Assembly (NCBI GenBank): GCA_944325235.1
Contig: CALUZE010000007.1
Coordinates: 1 to 19,502 of the forward strand
Direction: 5' to 3'
DNA from: an uncultured Elusimicrobiales bacterium
GTDB taxonomy: Bacteria > Elusimicrobiota > Elusimicrobia > Elusimicrobiales > Elusimicrobiaceae
Length of the DNA stretch: 19,502 nucleotides
Position 1 is the first letter of the stretch; each line of letters starts with the position of its first letter. Shown piece after piece: positions 12,985-19,502 of this stretch. Below the pieces are notes generated by a model. That model saw only the letters and a list, made by a program, of their open reading frames with translations, was not told the DNA's origin and searched no databases. Position numbers and translations under genes: made by a program.

Positions 12985-12993
12985 ATTGTAACA
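12985..12993 (-). promoter_or_regulatory. Extended -10 promoter for the FKBP gene
   Basis: On the minus strand TGTTACAAT combines TACAAT (12985-12990) with an extended TGn (12991-12993). The leader would be about 40 bases. The -35 region is poor. Confidence 0.4.
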
Positions 12994-13030
12994 GTTTTTG
13001 GCGTTTTGCGGAAATATTCTATTTGCAAAA

Positions 13031-13053
13031 CCCCCGCCTCTCACAGGCGGGGG
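13031..13053. other. GC-rich hairpin of unclear role
   Basis: The nine-base perfect arms 13031-13039 and 13045-13053 enclose five bases. On the minus strand they are followed by only four T, so it could be a weak second terminator for guaC transcripts. About 130 bases separate it from the guaC terminator, and nothing recognisable lies between. Confidence 0.5.
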
Positions 13054-13184
13054 TGCCAACATGTTGGTTTTGGGGGAAAGTTCCCCGGCCGGCTATACCG
13101 CCAGTATGCCTGTTTGGCCGCACCTTGGCAAGGCCGAAAAAGGATTAGTTCGCGCGCTTGCCGCCACGGGCCCGCATACTCCAT

Positions 13185-13212
13185 AAAAAAGCCGCCCCCG
13201 CAGGGGCGGCTT
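13185..13212 (-). terminator. Intrinsic terminator of guaC
   Basis: The ten-base arms 13189-13198 and 13203-13212 enclose CGCA. Read on the minus strand a six-T tract follows (A on the plus strand at 13185-13190). Confidence 0.88.
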
Positions 13213-13232
13213 GTATCCAAAACAATCCGGCG

Positions 13233-14336
13233 TTATTCGTTGCCGAAGATGGTGTTTAACTGCCGGTTGACGCGGTAGAATGTGGCGCATTTGGGCATGT
13301 CTTTCAGCCGTTTGGCGCCGATGTACGTCATGCAGCTGCGGATGCCGCCCAAAATGGCCAAAAGCGTGTGCTCAATCGGCCCGCGGAACGGAATTTCCAC
13401 CACTTTGCCTTCGCTGGCGCGGTATTTTTTCATCCCGCCGTAGTGCTTGTCCTGGGCGTATTCGGAGCTCATACCGTAGAATTTTTTGTATTGTTTTTCT
13501 TCAATGCGCAGCGCGCAGGTTTTGTCGTCAATCATTTGCACTTCGCCCGTTTGGAAGGATTTGGTGCACATATCCCCGCCGCTTTCGGTGTGGCCGGCCA
13601 GCATACCGCCCAGCATCACAAAGTCCGCCCCGGCGCAGAGGCTTTTGCAAACGTCACCGGGCACGGTGCAGCCGCCGTCGGCGCAAATCATGCCGCCCAC
13701 GCCGTGCGCGGCGTCGGCACATTCAATAACGGTGGAAAATTGCGGCCGCCCCACGCCCGTCAGCTTGCGCGTGGTGCACACGGAGCCGGGCCCGATACCC
13801 ACTTTGACGATATCGGCCCCGTTTAAAATCAGGTCTTCGCACATATCGCCGGTCACCACGTTGCCGGCCATAATCAGCGCTTCCGGCCAGGCCTTGCGGA
13901 CCTTGCGGATGTAGTTGATTAAATACGGGGAGTAGCCGTTGGCTACGTCCACGCAGATGTTGGAAATCAGCCCGCTTTGCATCACGTGCTGCAGTTTGTC
14001 GTAATCCGCGTCCGACACGCCGGAGCTGACAAAGAGCAAATCGTTATTGCCGAATTCTTTTTGGTTGTCTTTTAAAAAGGCCAAGAGGTCTTGCAAACTG
14101 TAATGTTTGTGCAGGGCGCTCATTAAATGCTGTTTTTGCATTTCGCGGGCGATTTCAAACGTGCCCGTGGTGGCCATATTGGCGGCTACCACGCCCGTGC
14201 CTTTCAGGGTGCGCGGACACCACTTGAACGCATATTCCCGTTCCACAATCACTTCCGAGCGGGACGCCAACGCCGAGCGTTTGGGGCGCAGCAGTACGTC
14301 GCAGTAGTCCAGCTGGATATCGTCATAAATTCTCAT
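13233..14336 (-). CDS. guaC: GMP reductase
   Basis: A 367-residue TIM-barrel enzyme of the IMPDH/GMP reductase family. It converts GMP to IMP and ammonia with NADPH, returning guanine nucleotides to the common pool. The start MRIYDDIQLDYCDVLLRPKRS is typical of GMP reductase. The catalytic loop GIGPGSVCTTR places the nucleophile at Cys187, close to Cys186 of the E. coli enzyme. Phosphate-binding ADGG (219-222) and the C-terminal GGIRSCMTYIGA follow. There is no CBS pair, as expected for GuaC rather than IMP dehydrogenase. An ATG seven codons upstream is ignored because AGGAGAGG lies just before 14336. The length is slightly above the 347 residues of E. coli GuaC. It is a single gene, divergent from the three-prepilin operon; no purine riboswitch was recognised in its short leader. 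Confidence 0.95.
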   Translation of the reverse strand: MRIYDDIQLDYCDVLLRPKRSALASRSEVIVEREYAFKWCPRTLKGTGVVAANMATTGTFEIAREMQKQHLMSALHKHYSLQDLLAFLKDNQKEFGNNDLLFVSSGVSDADYDKLQHVMQSGLISNICVDVANGYSPYLINYIRKVRKAWPEALIMAGNVVTGDMCEDLILNGADIVKVGIGPGSVCTTRKLTGVGRPQFSTVIECADAAHGVGGMICADGGCTVPGDVCKSLCAGADFVMLGGMLAGHTESGGDMCTKSFQTGEVQMIDDKTCALRIEEKQYKKFYGMSSEYAQDKHYGGMKKYRASEGKVVEIPFRGPIEHTLLAILGGIRSCMTYIGAKRLKDMPKCATFYRVNRQLNTIFGNE

Positions 14337-14384
14337 ATACCTCTCCTTGCAACACAAATAGGCGGCTTTTTCGGCTCAAACCGT

Positions 14385-14393
14385 TTTATATCA
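14385..14393 (-). promoter_or_regulatory. Extended -10 promoter for guaC
   Basis: TGATATAAA on the minus strand: TATAAA at 14385-14390 with an extended TGn at 14391-14393. The -35 match is poor. The leader would be about 40 bases. Confidence 0.35.
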
Positions 14394-14426
14394 TACAAAA
14401 TTTATTTTTTCCCGGGGGATTTGCCT

Positions 14427-14455
14427 TTGCAGCAGGGGTGTTTTTTAGCTATAAT
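14427..14455 (+). promoter_or_regulatory. Strong sigma-70-type promoter for the three-prepilin operon
   Basis: TTGCAG at 14427-14432, a 17-base spacer, and a perfect TATAAT at 14450-14455. The start is predicted near 14462, giving a leader of about 46 bases. This is the best-matching pilin promoter in the window. Confidence 0.65.
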
Positions 14456-14507
14456 GGGTATTGTAATTGCGAGCAAAAAAACTATACTTTTATAAATGGA
14501 GTTTTTT

Positions 14508-15017
14508 ATGAAAAAAGGGTTTACCTTAATTGAATTGTTGGCCGTTGTGCTGATTATGGGCATTCTGACGGCGATTGCCCTGCCGCAGTACCGGCGCAGC
14601 GTGGAACGCTCCCGCGTGGCGGAAGCGCTGCAGATGCTGCCGGCGATTTTTGACGCACGGGACCGCCTGGTGGTTGAGCGCGGGTGGAGCTGGCCGTTGG
14701 GGAGCAATGCGTCCAACTTGTCCTTTTCCAAATTGGATATTGATATGAAAGGCAAGCAGGTTTCCAATACCGTCTGGGAAACGGAAAATTTTAAGTACGA
14801 TTTAAACACGCGCTGTGCCGGCCGTTTGTGCGCGGTGGGGATTACTTATGTGTCCGCTCAGTTTTTGCGCGGGTTATACAAAGGGACCACCTTGTATTAC
14901 CGCAACGGCACGATGAGCTGTTGCCCCGGCAGCGTGCAAGATGCCTGTGAGCGCTTGAACATTTCGCAATCTGTCTGCCAAACAACTATTGTAGGAAACC
15001 CCGCACTGGGCTTATAA
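14508..15017 (+). CDS. Type IV prepilin-like protein (prepilin 3)
   Basis: A 169-residue protein, first gene of a three-prepilin operon. The leader is MKKG, then FTLIELLAVVLIMGILTAIALPQYRRSVERSR, with mature Glu5 and Pro22 present. The globular part contains RCAGRLC (about residues 104-110) and a C-terminal CCPGSVQDAC...C pattern, suggesting one or two disulfides. I start it at 14508. An ATG four codons earlier (14496) would lengthen the prepilin leader, but the GGAG at 14498-14501 lies within those codons and is placed for 14508. Prepilin 4 starts 11 bases after its stop. The clustering and matched sizes suggest the three products act together, perhaps as minor pilins or a pseudopilus tip. 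No assembly ATPase or secretin gene is in view. Confidence 0.93.
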   Translation: MKKGFTLIELLAVVLIMGILTAIALPQYRRSVERSRVAEALQMLPAIFDARDRLVVERGWSWPLGSNASNLSFSKLDIDMKGKQVSNTVWETENFKYDLNTRCAGRLCAVGITYVSAQFLRGLYKGTTLYYRNGTMSCCPGSVQDACERLNISQSVCQTTIVGNPALGL

Positions 15018-15028
15018 AAGGAACGGAT

Positions 15029-15544
15029 ATGAAACAGAACACAGGTTTTACGTTAATTGAATTGTTGACGGTGGTGTTGATTATTGCCATCCTGTCCGGG
15101 GTGGCGCTTCCCCAATACCGCAAAGTAATTGCCAAGGCGCATATGTCCGAGGCGGAAGCCATGGTGCGCACGATTTACGATTCCAGCGAACGTCTGGCGG
15201 GGGAATTTGGCTATCGGTCGTATGCGGCGCTGGTGGCGGACAAGGGCAGTGCCAACTATTCGTTTGCGCGTATGGATATGTTTGATCCGTCCGACCTGCC
15301 GGGAAAGTGCACCTTGCAAAACAGCGGAACGGAAATGCATTGCCCGCCGAATTTCCGCTATAGTCCGCTGGTTTCGGCCAACGGCACACAGTATGTGGCG
15401 GCTAAAAAAATAAATAATCCCTACGCCGGGACGTTAATTTTGTTTGACCGCAATGCCCAGCAGCTTTATTGCCAAAATCCGACCGGCGACGCGGACGCTT
15501 GTGACGTGTTCGGCTTGGATACGGTAAGCGGCGTAAGCTATTAG
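15029..15544 (+). CDS. Type IV prepilin-like protein (prepilin 4)
   Basis: A 171-residue protein with a slightly longer leader, MKQNTG, then FTLIELLTVVLIIAILSGVALPQYRKVIAKA. Mature Glu5 and Pro22 are present; the usual Glu/Lys/Ser-Arg motif after Pro22 is replaced by a more basic, Ala-containing helix. Cysteines occur in KCTL and MHCPPNF in the middle, and in YCQNPTGDADACDVFGLDT at the end. The ending C-x8/9-CDxxGLD is shared with prepilin 5, so these two are close paralogues in their C-terminal halves. AAAGGA at 15017-15022 gives the start. It is the second gene of the operon, 8 bases before prepilin 5. Confidence 0.93.
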   Translation: MKQNTGFTLIELLTVVLIIAILSGVALPQYRKVIAKAHMSEAEAMVRTIYDSSERLAGEFGYRSYAALVADKGSANYSFARMDMFDPSDLPGKCTLQNSGTEMHCPPNFRYSPLVSANGTQYVAAKKINNPYAGTLILFDRNAQQLYCQNPTGDADACDVFGLDTVSGVSY

Positions 15545-15552
15545 GAGCAGAT

Positions 15553-16059
15553 ATGAAAAAAGGTTTTACATTGGTGGAAATTTTGGTGTCCGTAATGATT
15601 GTGACGATGCTGGTGGCCATGGCCGTGCCCATGTATGAAAAAACGGTGGAAAAATCCCGCATGGCCGAGGTGCGCACGTTGCTGAAAGAAATTTACGAAG
15701 CCAAAATGCGCACGTTGGATGCAGCGGAGAAAGACACTTTTTCCTCCGGGTTGTTCGGGTTTGAGTCGCTGGATATAGCCCTTGTGTGCGTTAACCCTTC
15801 TACGGGCAGCCGGATGACGCGCTGCACCGGGTCGGACATCTATACAAAAGATTTTAAATACTCGCTTTTGCCGACAGGTTATCCCAATGCCGTTTGCGCG
15901 GTGCGCCGCAAAGGGGACAATGCCGGGGTGGCTTTTTTGTATGTGGGAGAAGAAGGCGCCGTCAACGGCGAAAAATTCTTCTGCAACAACGGCTCCTCGG
16001 GCGGCTCGTGCGATGCATACGGGTTGGATTCCACCGGCTCCGCGTGGTGCACGCTGTAA
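15553..16059 (+). CDS. Type IV prepilin-like protein (prepilin 5)
   Basis: A 168-residue protein with the leader MKKG and FTLVEILVSVMIVTMLVAMAVPMYEKTVEKSR. Its N-terminal helix is the most divergent of the five: Val, Met and Thr replace the usual Leu/Ile/Gly pattern, although Glu5 and Pro22 are kept. Cysteines lie at VCVN, RCTG and VCAV in the middle. At the end FFCNNGSSGGSCDAYGLDS...WCTL resembles the end of prepilin 4. AGGAG at 15543-15547 overlaps the stop codon of prepilin 4, so translation is coupled. It is the last gene of the operon and a strong terminator follows. The divergent helix suggests a specialised position, such as a minor pilin, rather than the main subunit. Confidence 0.92.
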   Translation: MKKGFTLVEILVSVMIVTMLVAMAVPMYEKTVEKSRMAEVRTLLKEIYEAKMRTLDAAEKDTFSSGLFGFESLDIALVCVNPSTGSRMTRCTGSDIYTKDFKYSLLPTGYPNAVCAVRRKGDNAGVAFLYVGEEGAVNGEKFFCNNGSSGGSCDAYGLDSTGSAWCTL

Positions 16060-16076
16060 ACGAAATTTGTCCGTAT

Positions 16077-16109
16077 AAACCGGGTTGGCTTAAGCCGCCC
16101 GGTTTTTTT
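16077..16109 (+). terminator. Intrinsic terminator of the three-prepilin operon
   Basis: The outer arms 16077-16084 (AAACCGGG) and 16098-16105 (CCCGGTTT) have an inner GGCTT/AAGCC stem, followed by a seven-T tract (16103-16109). Confidence 0.88.
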
Positions 16110-16182
16110 ATGCCCGGTTCCCTTGGCCTTGTATCTGCTGCCGGCGGAATACACGCGGCAGGCCACTCGTCTTTTGGTACAT

Positions 16183-16209
16183 AAAAACCCCCGGCCGTCG
16201 GGCCGGGGG
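16183..16209 (-). terminator. Intrinsic terminator of the DUF885-like gene
   Basis: The nine-base arms 16188-16196 (CCCCCGGCC) and 16201-16209 (GGCCGGGGG) enclose GTCG, with five T on the minus strand. The roughly 75 bases between this and the prepilin operon terminator show nothing beyond a weak CTGCCG/CGGCAG inverted repeat. Confidence 0.85.
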
Positions 16210-16231
16210 AAACATGAAAACAAGTGGAACA

Positions 16232-18112
16232 TTAAAATAATTCGCCGGGTTGGGCTTGCTCCTTGGCTTTTTTATCCAGCCGTTGCATTTCTTCTTTCAG
16301 CCGGTCCGGGGGCACCTTGCCCGCTTGCATGAGCAAGGTGTGAAAATACGCCGGCGTAAACTGCTTGCCCCATTTTTTGGCAAAATAGTCCCGCGTTTCT
16401 TCCAACGTGTTTAAACCGTATACCCAGCTGGCCGCTGCACCCGGGTGCGCGGATACGTCTTTCAGCAAGGTTTCGGCGTCCTGCTGGTCAAAGCCGTTTT
16501 CTTCCGTCAAAAAGTGCATCGCGTCGGCATAGGAATATTGCTTGGTTTGCAGCTTCACGTCCACCAGCGCGGCGGCCGCGCGGCGGTATTGGGTCCAGGC
16601 CAGGAACAGGCGTTCTTCGTCCGTGGCCATATAGCCGCGTTGGGCGGCCAATTGCTGGGCATAGGCGCTCCAGCCGTTTGCCGTCGTGGCCGAAGGATAC
16701 AAGCGGCGAATGGCGGACAGTTGGCTGCCGGAGACCGTTTGGTAATAGCGCCCCGGCACCAGCTCGCCGCTGATCAGCAGCTTGCGGGTGGGGGTGTTAA
16801 AATCCCGCTGGAGCTGTTCCTGTCGGGCCAGTTTGTTGCCGGACGGCAGGCGCAGAAATAAATCCGTGGTGGGCGCGTATTGGTTGCCAAACGGCGGCAC
16901 GAACAGGTACGCCCGGGTGTACGCGTAAAAGGCCGGCAGCGGTTTGACCGAGAACGAAAGAGGGGCGGCCGGCAGGGTACCGTCTTGGATGAGTGTTTCG
17001 GCCAAGGTTTGCGCGTCCTGTGCGAAAGCGGCCGTCCAATTGCGGCTGGCCGGAACGGTCGGCATACGCTGGGCGGCTTTATAAAAATCCTGGGCCGTGG
17101 GCGGCACAAATTTGCCTTTTTTGGCTTTCTTTTGGGGTTCCTGCGGCAGGGGTTGGACAGACGGGTCCGTGTTTAAATCATCCACCACGGTCACTTGTTC
17201 GTCGGCCGTTTCCAGCGCAAAAGGTTCCAGGGCTTGGGCCAAGGCTTCTTGGGCGGAGCGGAAATTCTTTTCCAGCCGCTTGGCCAGTTTTTTGGGTTTT
17301 TGCGTCAGCTGGTAGCGGTTGGCCAGCACGGTGCGGTAGGCGTCTTGCCCCAAACGGAAATCCTGCGGGGAGTCCTGCTGGGAAAATTGCTTAAACAAAT
17401 CAAACAGTTGTTTGATGGCTTGTTTGGCTTGCCGGGCGTTTTGTTTGGTTTGGGCGATGGACACATCGTCCTCCACGCCTTGCAGCAGGAAATCGGTCAC
17501 TTCGTCAAACGCCAGGTAGGCATAATAGGCCTTTTCCATCGCCAGTTGGGCCAAGTAGGCGGGGGGCTGAACCAGGTTCTGTTGGGCCTGGAGAGCCACC
17601 TGCGGCAGGGCGCCGATACGGGCGGTTAAATCGGCCTTTTGCTGGGCAGAAGACGTCGTCTTTTTAAGCATTACGTCGTACACGGCGTCCAAGGCCTGGG
17701 CATAGTACAGCGGGTTGTTTTCCAGGCGGTTTTGTTGGAGGCTCCACATATCGTCCGCCAGGCTGTCCTGCAGCAGCTGCAGGTCCGTTTGGTTGGCGGG
17801 AGAAAGCTGGGCGGGTTTTATTTCGTCCACGGTTTCCTGCACGGCGCGCAAGGCGTTTAGTGCGGCGGCCTCGGTTTGGGCGGAGCGGTCGTTCAGGCGG
17901 GAATTGGCCGACGAAAACCCCAGCCGCGTAGCGCGTTCGGGGAAGAAAGACAACGTGACCGATGCGTAGCGGTTGGCGGCATCGGTCAGGCGGTTGTCTT
18001 CAATTAACGTATCAATACTTTCAAAATCAAAGGCGGCTTGGGCCTTGGCGGCCGGGGCGGTTATTAACAGCCCCAGGCCTAAAAGCGCAGTACAGCATAC
18101 AAATTTGTTCAT
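16232..18112 (-). CDS. Secreted DUF885-family protein with a degenerate metal site
   Basis: A 626-residue exported protein. MNKFVCCTALLGLGLLITAP...KAQA is a signal peptide with cleavage near residue 26. The C-terminal third follows the DUF885 (PF05960) metallopeptidase-like pattern: helix order, a GW(x)AYAQ segment, PGAAASWVYGLNTLEETRDYF and the closing FHTLLMQAGKVPPDRL. The zinc motif HExxPGHHxQ, however, reads GELVPGRYYQ (449-458), and the later EGW glutamate is Asn479. Both histidines and the third ligand are gone; Glu450 remains. It is therefore probably not a zinc peptidase. Residues 305-337 form a Pro/Lys-rich linker. I start at 18112 to keep the signal peptide; a start at 18148 lies inside the upstream gene. 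It follows that gene by seven bases, so they form an operon. Confidence 0.85.
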   Translation of the reverse strand: MNKFVCCTALLGLGLLITAPAAKAQAAFDFESIDTLIEDNRLTDAANRYASVTLSFFPERATRLGFSSANSRLNDRSAQTEAAALNALRAVQETVDEIKPAQLSPANQTDLQLLQDSLADDMWSLQQNRLENNPLYYAQALDAVYDVMLKKTTSSAQQKADLTARIGALPQVALQAQQNLVQPPAYLAQLAMEKAYYAYLAFDEVTDFLLQGVEDDVSIAQTKQNARQAKQAIKQLFDLFKQFSQQDSPQDFRLGQDAYRTVLANRYQLTQKPKKLAKRLEKNFRSAQEALAQALEPFALETADEQVTVVDDLNTDPSVQPLPQEPQKKAKKGKFVPPTAQDFYKAAQRMPTVPASRNWTAAFAQDAQTLAETLIQDGTLPAAPLSFSVKPLPAFYAYTRAYLFVPPFGNQYAPTTDLFLRLPSGNKLARQEQLQRDFNTPTRKLLISGELVPGRYYQTVSGSQLSAIRRLYPSATTANGWSAYAQQLAAQRGYMATDEERLFLAWTQYRRAAAALVDVKLQTKQYSYADAMHFLTEENGFDQQDAETLLKDVSAHPGAAASWVYGLNTLEETRDYFAKKWGKQFTPAYFHTLLMQAGKVPPDRLKEEMQRLDKKAKEQAQPGELF

Positions 18113-18119
18113 AATGCGA

Positions 18120-19235
18120 TTATTTCCTTTCCAAAAAGCGGAGTTCAAATTTTACTTGTTCCGTCAAGTCCGCCACGTGTTGCAGGCGTTTTTGGGTGCG
18201 CTGCAGCCGGCTGAAGGATTTCTCCATCTTTTTGCGCGCTGTGGCGGCGTCTTTCGTTTGGTGATGGTCCGTCAGCAGGCCGTAAATTACTTTGTTTTTG
18301 GCGTATTGCTGCTGCTGATGGGGCAGGACGCTTTGCAATTTTTGCTGTTCTTTATTTAAACTGTTTAACATCCGTTTGTAGCGCGCAATTCGCTCGGCCT
18401 TCGTCGGAATGACGGGGGCTTCGTGGGCTTGGATGCGGCGCAGCGTGGCGGGGTTTTTTAAGTACGGGTCCAGCGCAACGGCCTGCAGGTCGGCGTAGCG
18501 TTTGTCCAACAGCAGGTCGTAAAATACCGGGCGGCTGGCAGCCGGCAACATTGTGCTGAGGGTGTTGATAGCCGTCCATTCGTCGGGCGTCGGTTTGCGT
18601 TTGGCCGGCGCGCGCGAGAGCATTTTGCTAAGCAAATTATTTAATTCTTCCCCGGCGTAGAAAACCAGCATTTGGCGGGCTTGCGGGGTAACTTGATAGG
18701 AGCCGTAAGGCATCAGTGTGGGCATTTGCCCGTTATGTTGGCGCAGGTAAGACGAGAAGGTGGTGTAGCCCAGCATTTTATTTAAATGTGCGGCATGCTG
18801 CAGCAATATGTTTACTTCGTAATAATAATCTTGCGTGATTTGCTTGGTAACGGAGCGGTTTTTCCAGTGGGCGTATACGACTTGCTTAAATAGACCGTAA
18901 AAATCGGCCGCGGGTTTGCGCAGCGTGGGGGCCAAAATGGCTTGCACGCGGGCGGTGGTGGCATCGGTTAGGGGGCGTAACGAACGCAGGTTGATAGTGG
19001 TCGTCGTTTGGGCGGGCTTGGACTGGAGTGCCTTGGCCTGGGCCAACGAAAGCCCTTCGGTCAGTGTCTGGGTGGGCACTTTGACGGGGGACGTTACCCG
19101 CGGGCGGAAAATCCCGTATATTTTGGTAAAAAACGTTTTGGCAGCGGGCATCTGGCAGTATGCCGGTGCGGTAAACAGCGTGACCATCCCAGCCGAAAGC
19201 AGGATGGATTTAGCGGTGCGAGAGATGTTTTTCAT
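18120..19235 (-). CDS. Secreted, mostly helical protein of unknown family
   Basis: A 371-residue protein. MKNISRTAKSILLSAGMVTLFTAPAYCQ is a signal peptide with cleavage near residue 25-28; the Cys27 context is not a good lipobox. The mature part is basic and rich in helices and Gln/Leu/Lys. Residues 40-80 are Pro/Thr-rich. The last 90 residues (about 280-371) look like coiled coil, with RYKRMLNSLNKEQQKL and SFSRLQRTQKRLQ. Beyond two signal-peptide-proximal hydrophobic stretches I see no domain that I can name and no catalytic motif. AGGAA about ten bases before 19235 and a strong TTGACA promoter support the start. It is the first gene of a two-gene operon with the degenerate DUF885 protein; the two may act together in the periplasm or outside the cell. 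Confidence 0.82.
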   Translation of the reverse strand: MKNISRTAKSILLSAGMVTLFTAPAYCQMPAAKTFFTKIYGIFRPRVTSPVKVPTQTLTEGLSLAQAKALQSKPAQTTTTINLRSLRPLTDATTARVQAILAPTLRKPAADFYGLFKQVVYAHWKNRSVTKQITQDYYYEVNILLQHAAHLNKMLGYTTFSSYLRQHNGQMPTLMPYGSYQVTPQARQMLVFYAGEELNNLLSKMLSRAPAKRKPTPDEWTAINTLSTMLPAASRPVFYDLLLDKRYADLQAVALDPYLKNPATLRRIQAHEAPVIPTKAERIARYKRMLNSLNKEQQKLQSVLPHQQQQYAKNKVIYGLLTDHHQTKDAATARKKMEKSFSRLQRTQKRLQHVADLTEQVKFELRFLERK

Positions 19236-19300
19236 AAGTTTGGTTCCTATTGTATGAGAAAGGCGGCAGGGCCGGTATGAACGGCAGGGGCCTTACTTGT

Positions 19301-19330
19301 ATTGTAATGTTTGCGCGGGGGGATTGTCAA
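19301..19330 (-). promoter_or_regulatory. Promoter for the secreted two-gene operon
   Basis: A consensus TTGACA (19325-19330), an 18-base spacer and TACAAT (19301-19306) on the minus strand. The leader would be about 58 bases. This is the only perfect -35 I found in the window. Confidence 0.65.
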
Positions 19331-19343
19331 CTGATTTTACCGA

Positions 19344-19372
19344 TTGCCAGCCGGGGGAAAATTTGTTACAAT
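19344..19372 (+). promoter_or_regulatory. Plus-strand promoter upstream of a hairpin and the tRNA
   Basis: TTGCCA at 19344-19349, a 17-base spacer, and TACAAT at 19367-19372, with TGT just before the -10 (extended form). Transcription would begin near 19379, a few bases before an inverted repeat at 19384-19430. Confidence 0.5.
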
Positions 19373-19383
19373 AAATTATCTTC

Positions 19384-19431
19384 AAAACGGAGCAGCCCCT
19401 CCGCGGGGCGTTTACCCGAACCTCCGTTTTT
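19384..19431 (+). other. Branched inverted repeat ending in T5; possible terminator or small RNA
   Basis: The outer nine-base arms 19384-19392 (AAAACGGAG) and 19422-19430 (CTCCGTTTT) enclose an inner GCCCC/GGGGC stem (19395-19399 with 19405-19409). T5 ends at 19431. The structure overlaps the -35 and spacer of the tRNA promoter. Confidence 0.45.
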
Positions 19432-19439
19432 GCTATAAT
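19411..19439 (+). promoter_or_regulatory. Promoter for tRNA-Lys
   Basis: TTTACC at 19411-19416, a 17-base spacer, and a perfect TATAAT at 19434-19439 with an extended TGC. The start is near 19446, about 12 bases before the tRNA. Confidence 0.6.
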
Positions 19440-19457
19440 CTAATCATAAACCCTTTC

Positions 19458-19502
19458 GGGCCATTAGCTCAGTTGGTAGAGCAGACGCCTCTTAAGCGTA
19501 AG
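19458..19502 (+). tRNA. tRNA-Lys (anticodon CUU), 3' part outside the window
   Basis: The acceptor 5' strand GGGCCAT, TA, and the D arm GCTC-AGTTGGTA-GAGC are followed by the anticodon arm with the loop CTCTTAA. The loop places U33, anticodon CUU and A37, which reads AAG (Lys). The window ends just after the anticodon stem, so the T arm and acceptor 3' strand are not visible. Position 27-43 is a G-A mismatch on the visible bases; the other four anticodon-stem pairs are good. Confidence 0.9.

Noticed and set aside
13061..13186. 41-codon plus-strand frame preceded by a GGGGGTG site
   Set aside because: Too short and without recognisable features; the purine-rich site is part of a hairpin arm. 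Kept only as part of a low-interest finding.
12577..13278. 233-codon plus-strand frame across the FKBP gene
   Set aside because: It is antisense to the FKBP gene, crosses two hairpins and has no family features.
16445..16861. 138-codon plus-strand frame, and others such as 17195-17629, antisense to the DUF885-like gene
   Set aside because: Shadow frames of a long, clearly coding minus-strand gene.

Overview
The window looks like chromosomal DNA from a Gram-negative-type bacterium. It is moderately GC-rich (not computed), has SD-led genes in short operons, and most convergent gene pairs are separated by hairpin terminators. My best guess is the Elusimicrobiota (an Elusimicrobium-like gut lineage). 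The reason is the number of small type IV prepilin-like genes with near-identical N-termini (FTLIELLVVVLIIGIL...ALPQY) and different, cysteine-rich C-termini. The phylum is inference; no rRNA or ribosomal protein gene is present to test it.

Layout, left to right. (1) 1-1091: an O-antigen ligase/Wzy-type membrane protein on the minus strand, cut by the left edge. (2) 1198-1857: prepilin 1 with its own promoter and a bidirectional terminator. (3) 1856-4008: three minus-strand genes. They are an RDD membrane protein whose C-terminal half looks like a pilin, a YbaK-family Cys-tRNA deacylase, and an unrecognised six-helix membrane protein. (4) 4009-4919: a 346-base gap with a partial copy of the uvrA 3' end, then prepilin 2. 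(5) 4933-7899: uvrA, minus strand. (6) 8016-11087: a four-gene plus-strand operon of flippase-like membrane protein, gamma-carbonic-anhydrase-like hexapeptide protein, single-domain response regulator and eight-repeat TPR protein. (7) 11207-12433: a secreted cysteine-rich protein with two copies of an RGFW/CxCxC module and a Gly-Thr tail. (8) 12523-14336: an SlyD-like FKBP isomerase and a GMP reductase, both minus strand. (9) 14427-16109: a three-prepilin operon with a strong promoter and terminator. (10) 16232-19235: two secreted proteins on the minus strand, one a DUF885-family protein that has lost its metal-binding motif. (11) 19344-19502: a promoter-rich stretch leading into a tRNA-Lys(CUU) cut by the right edge.

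The common theme is the cell envelope. There are five prepilins at three loci, a pilin-like module grafted on an RDD membrane protein, a secreted cysteine-rich protein, an O-antigen ligase-type enzyme, a lipid-flippase-like protein and two exported helical proteins. Housekeeping genes (uvrA, guaC, slyD-like, ybaK, tRNA) lie between them. I saw no CRISPR array, transposase, integrase or phage gene. The most unusual items are the RDD-pilin fusion, the degenerate DUF885 protein, the RGFW cysteine module and the uvrA-tail copy beside a pilin gene.
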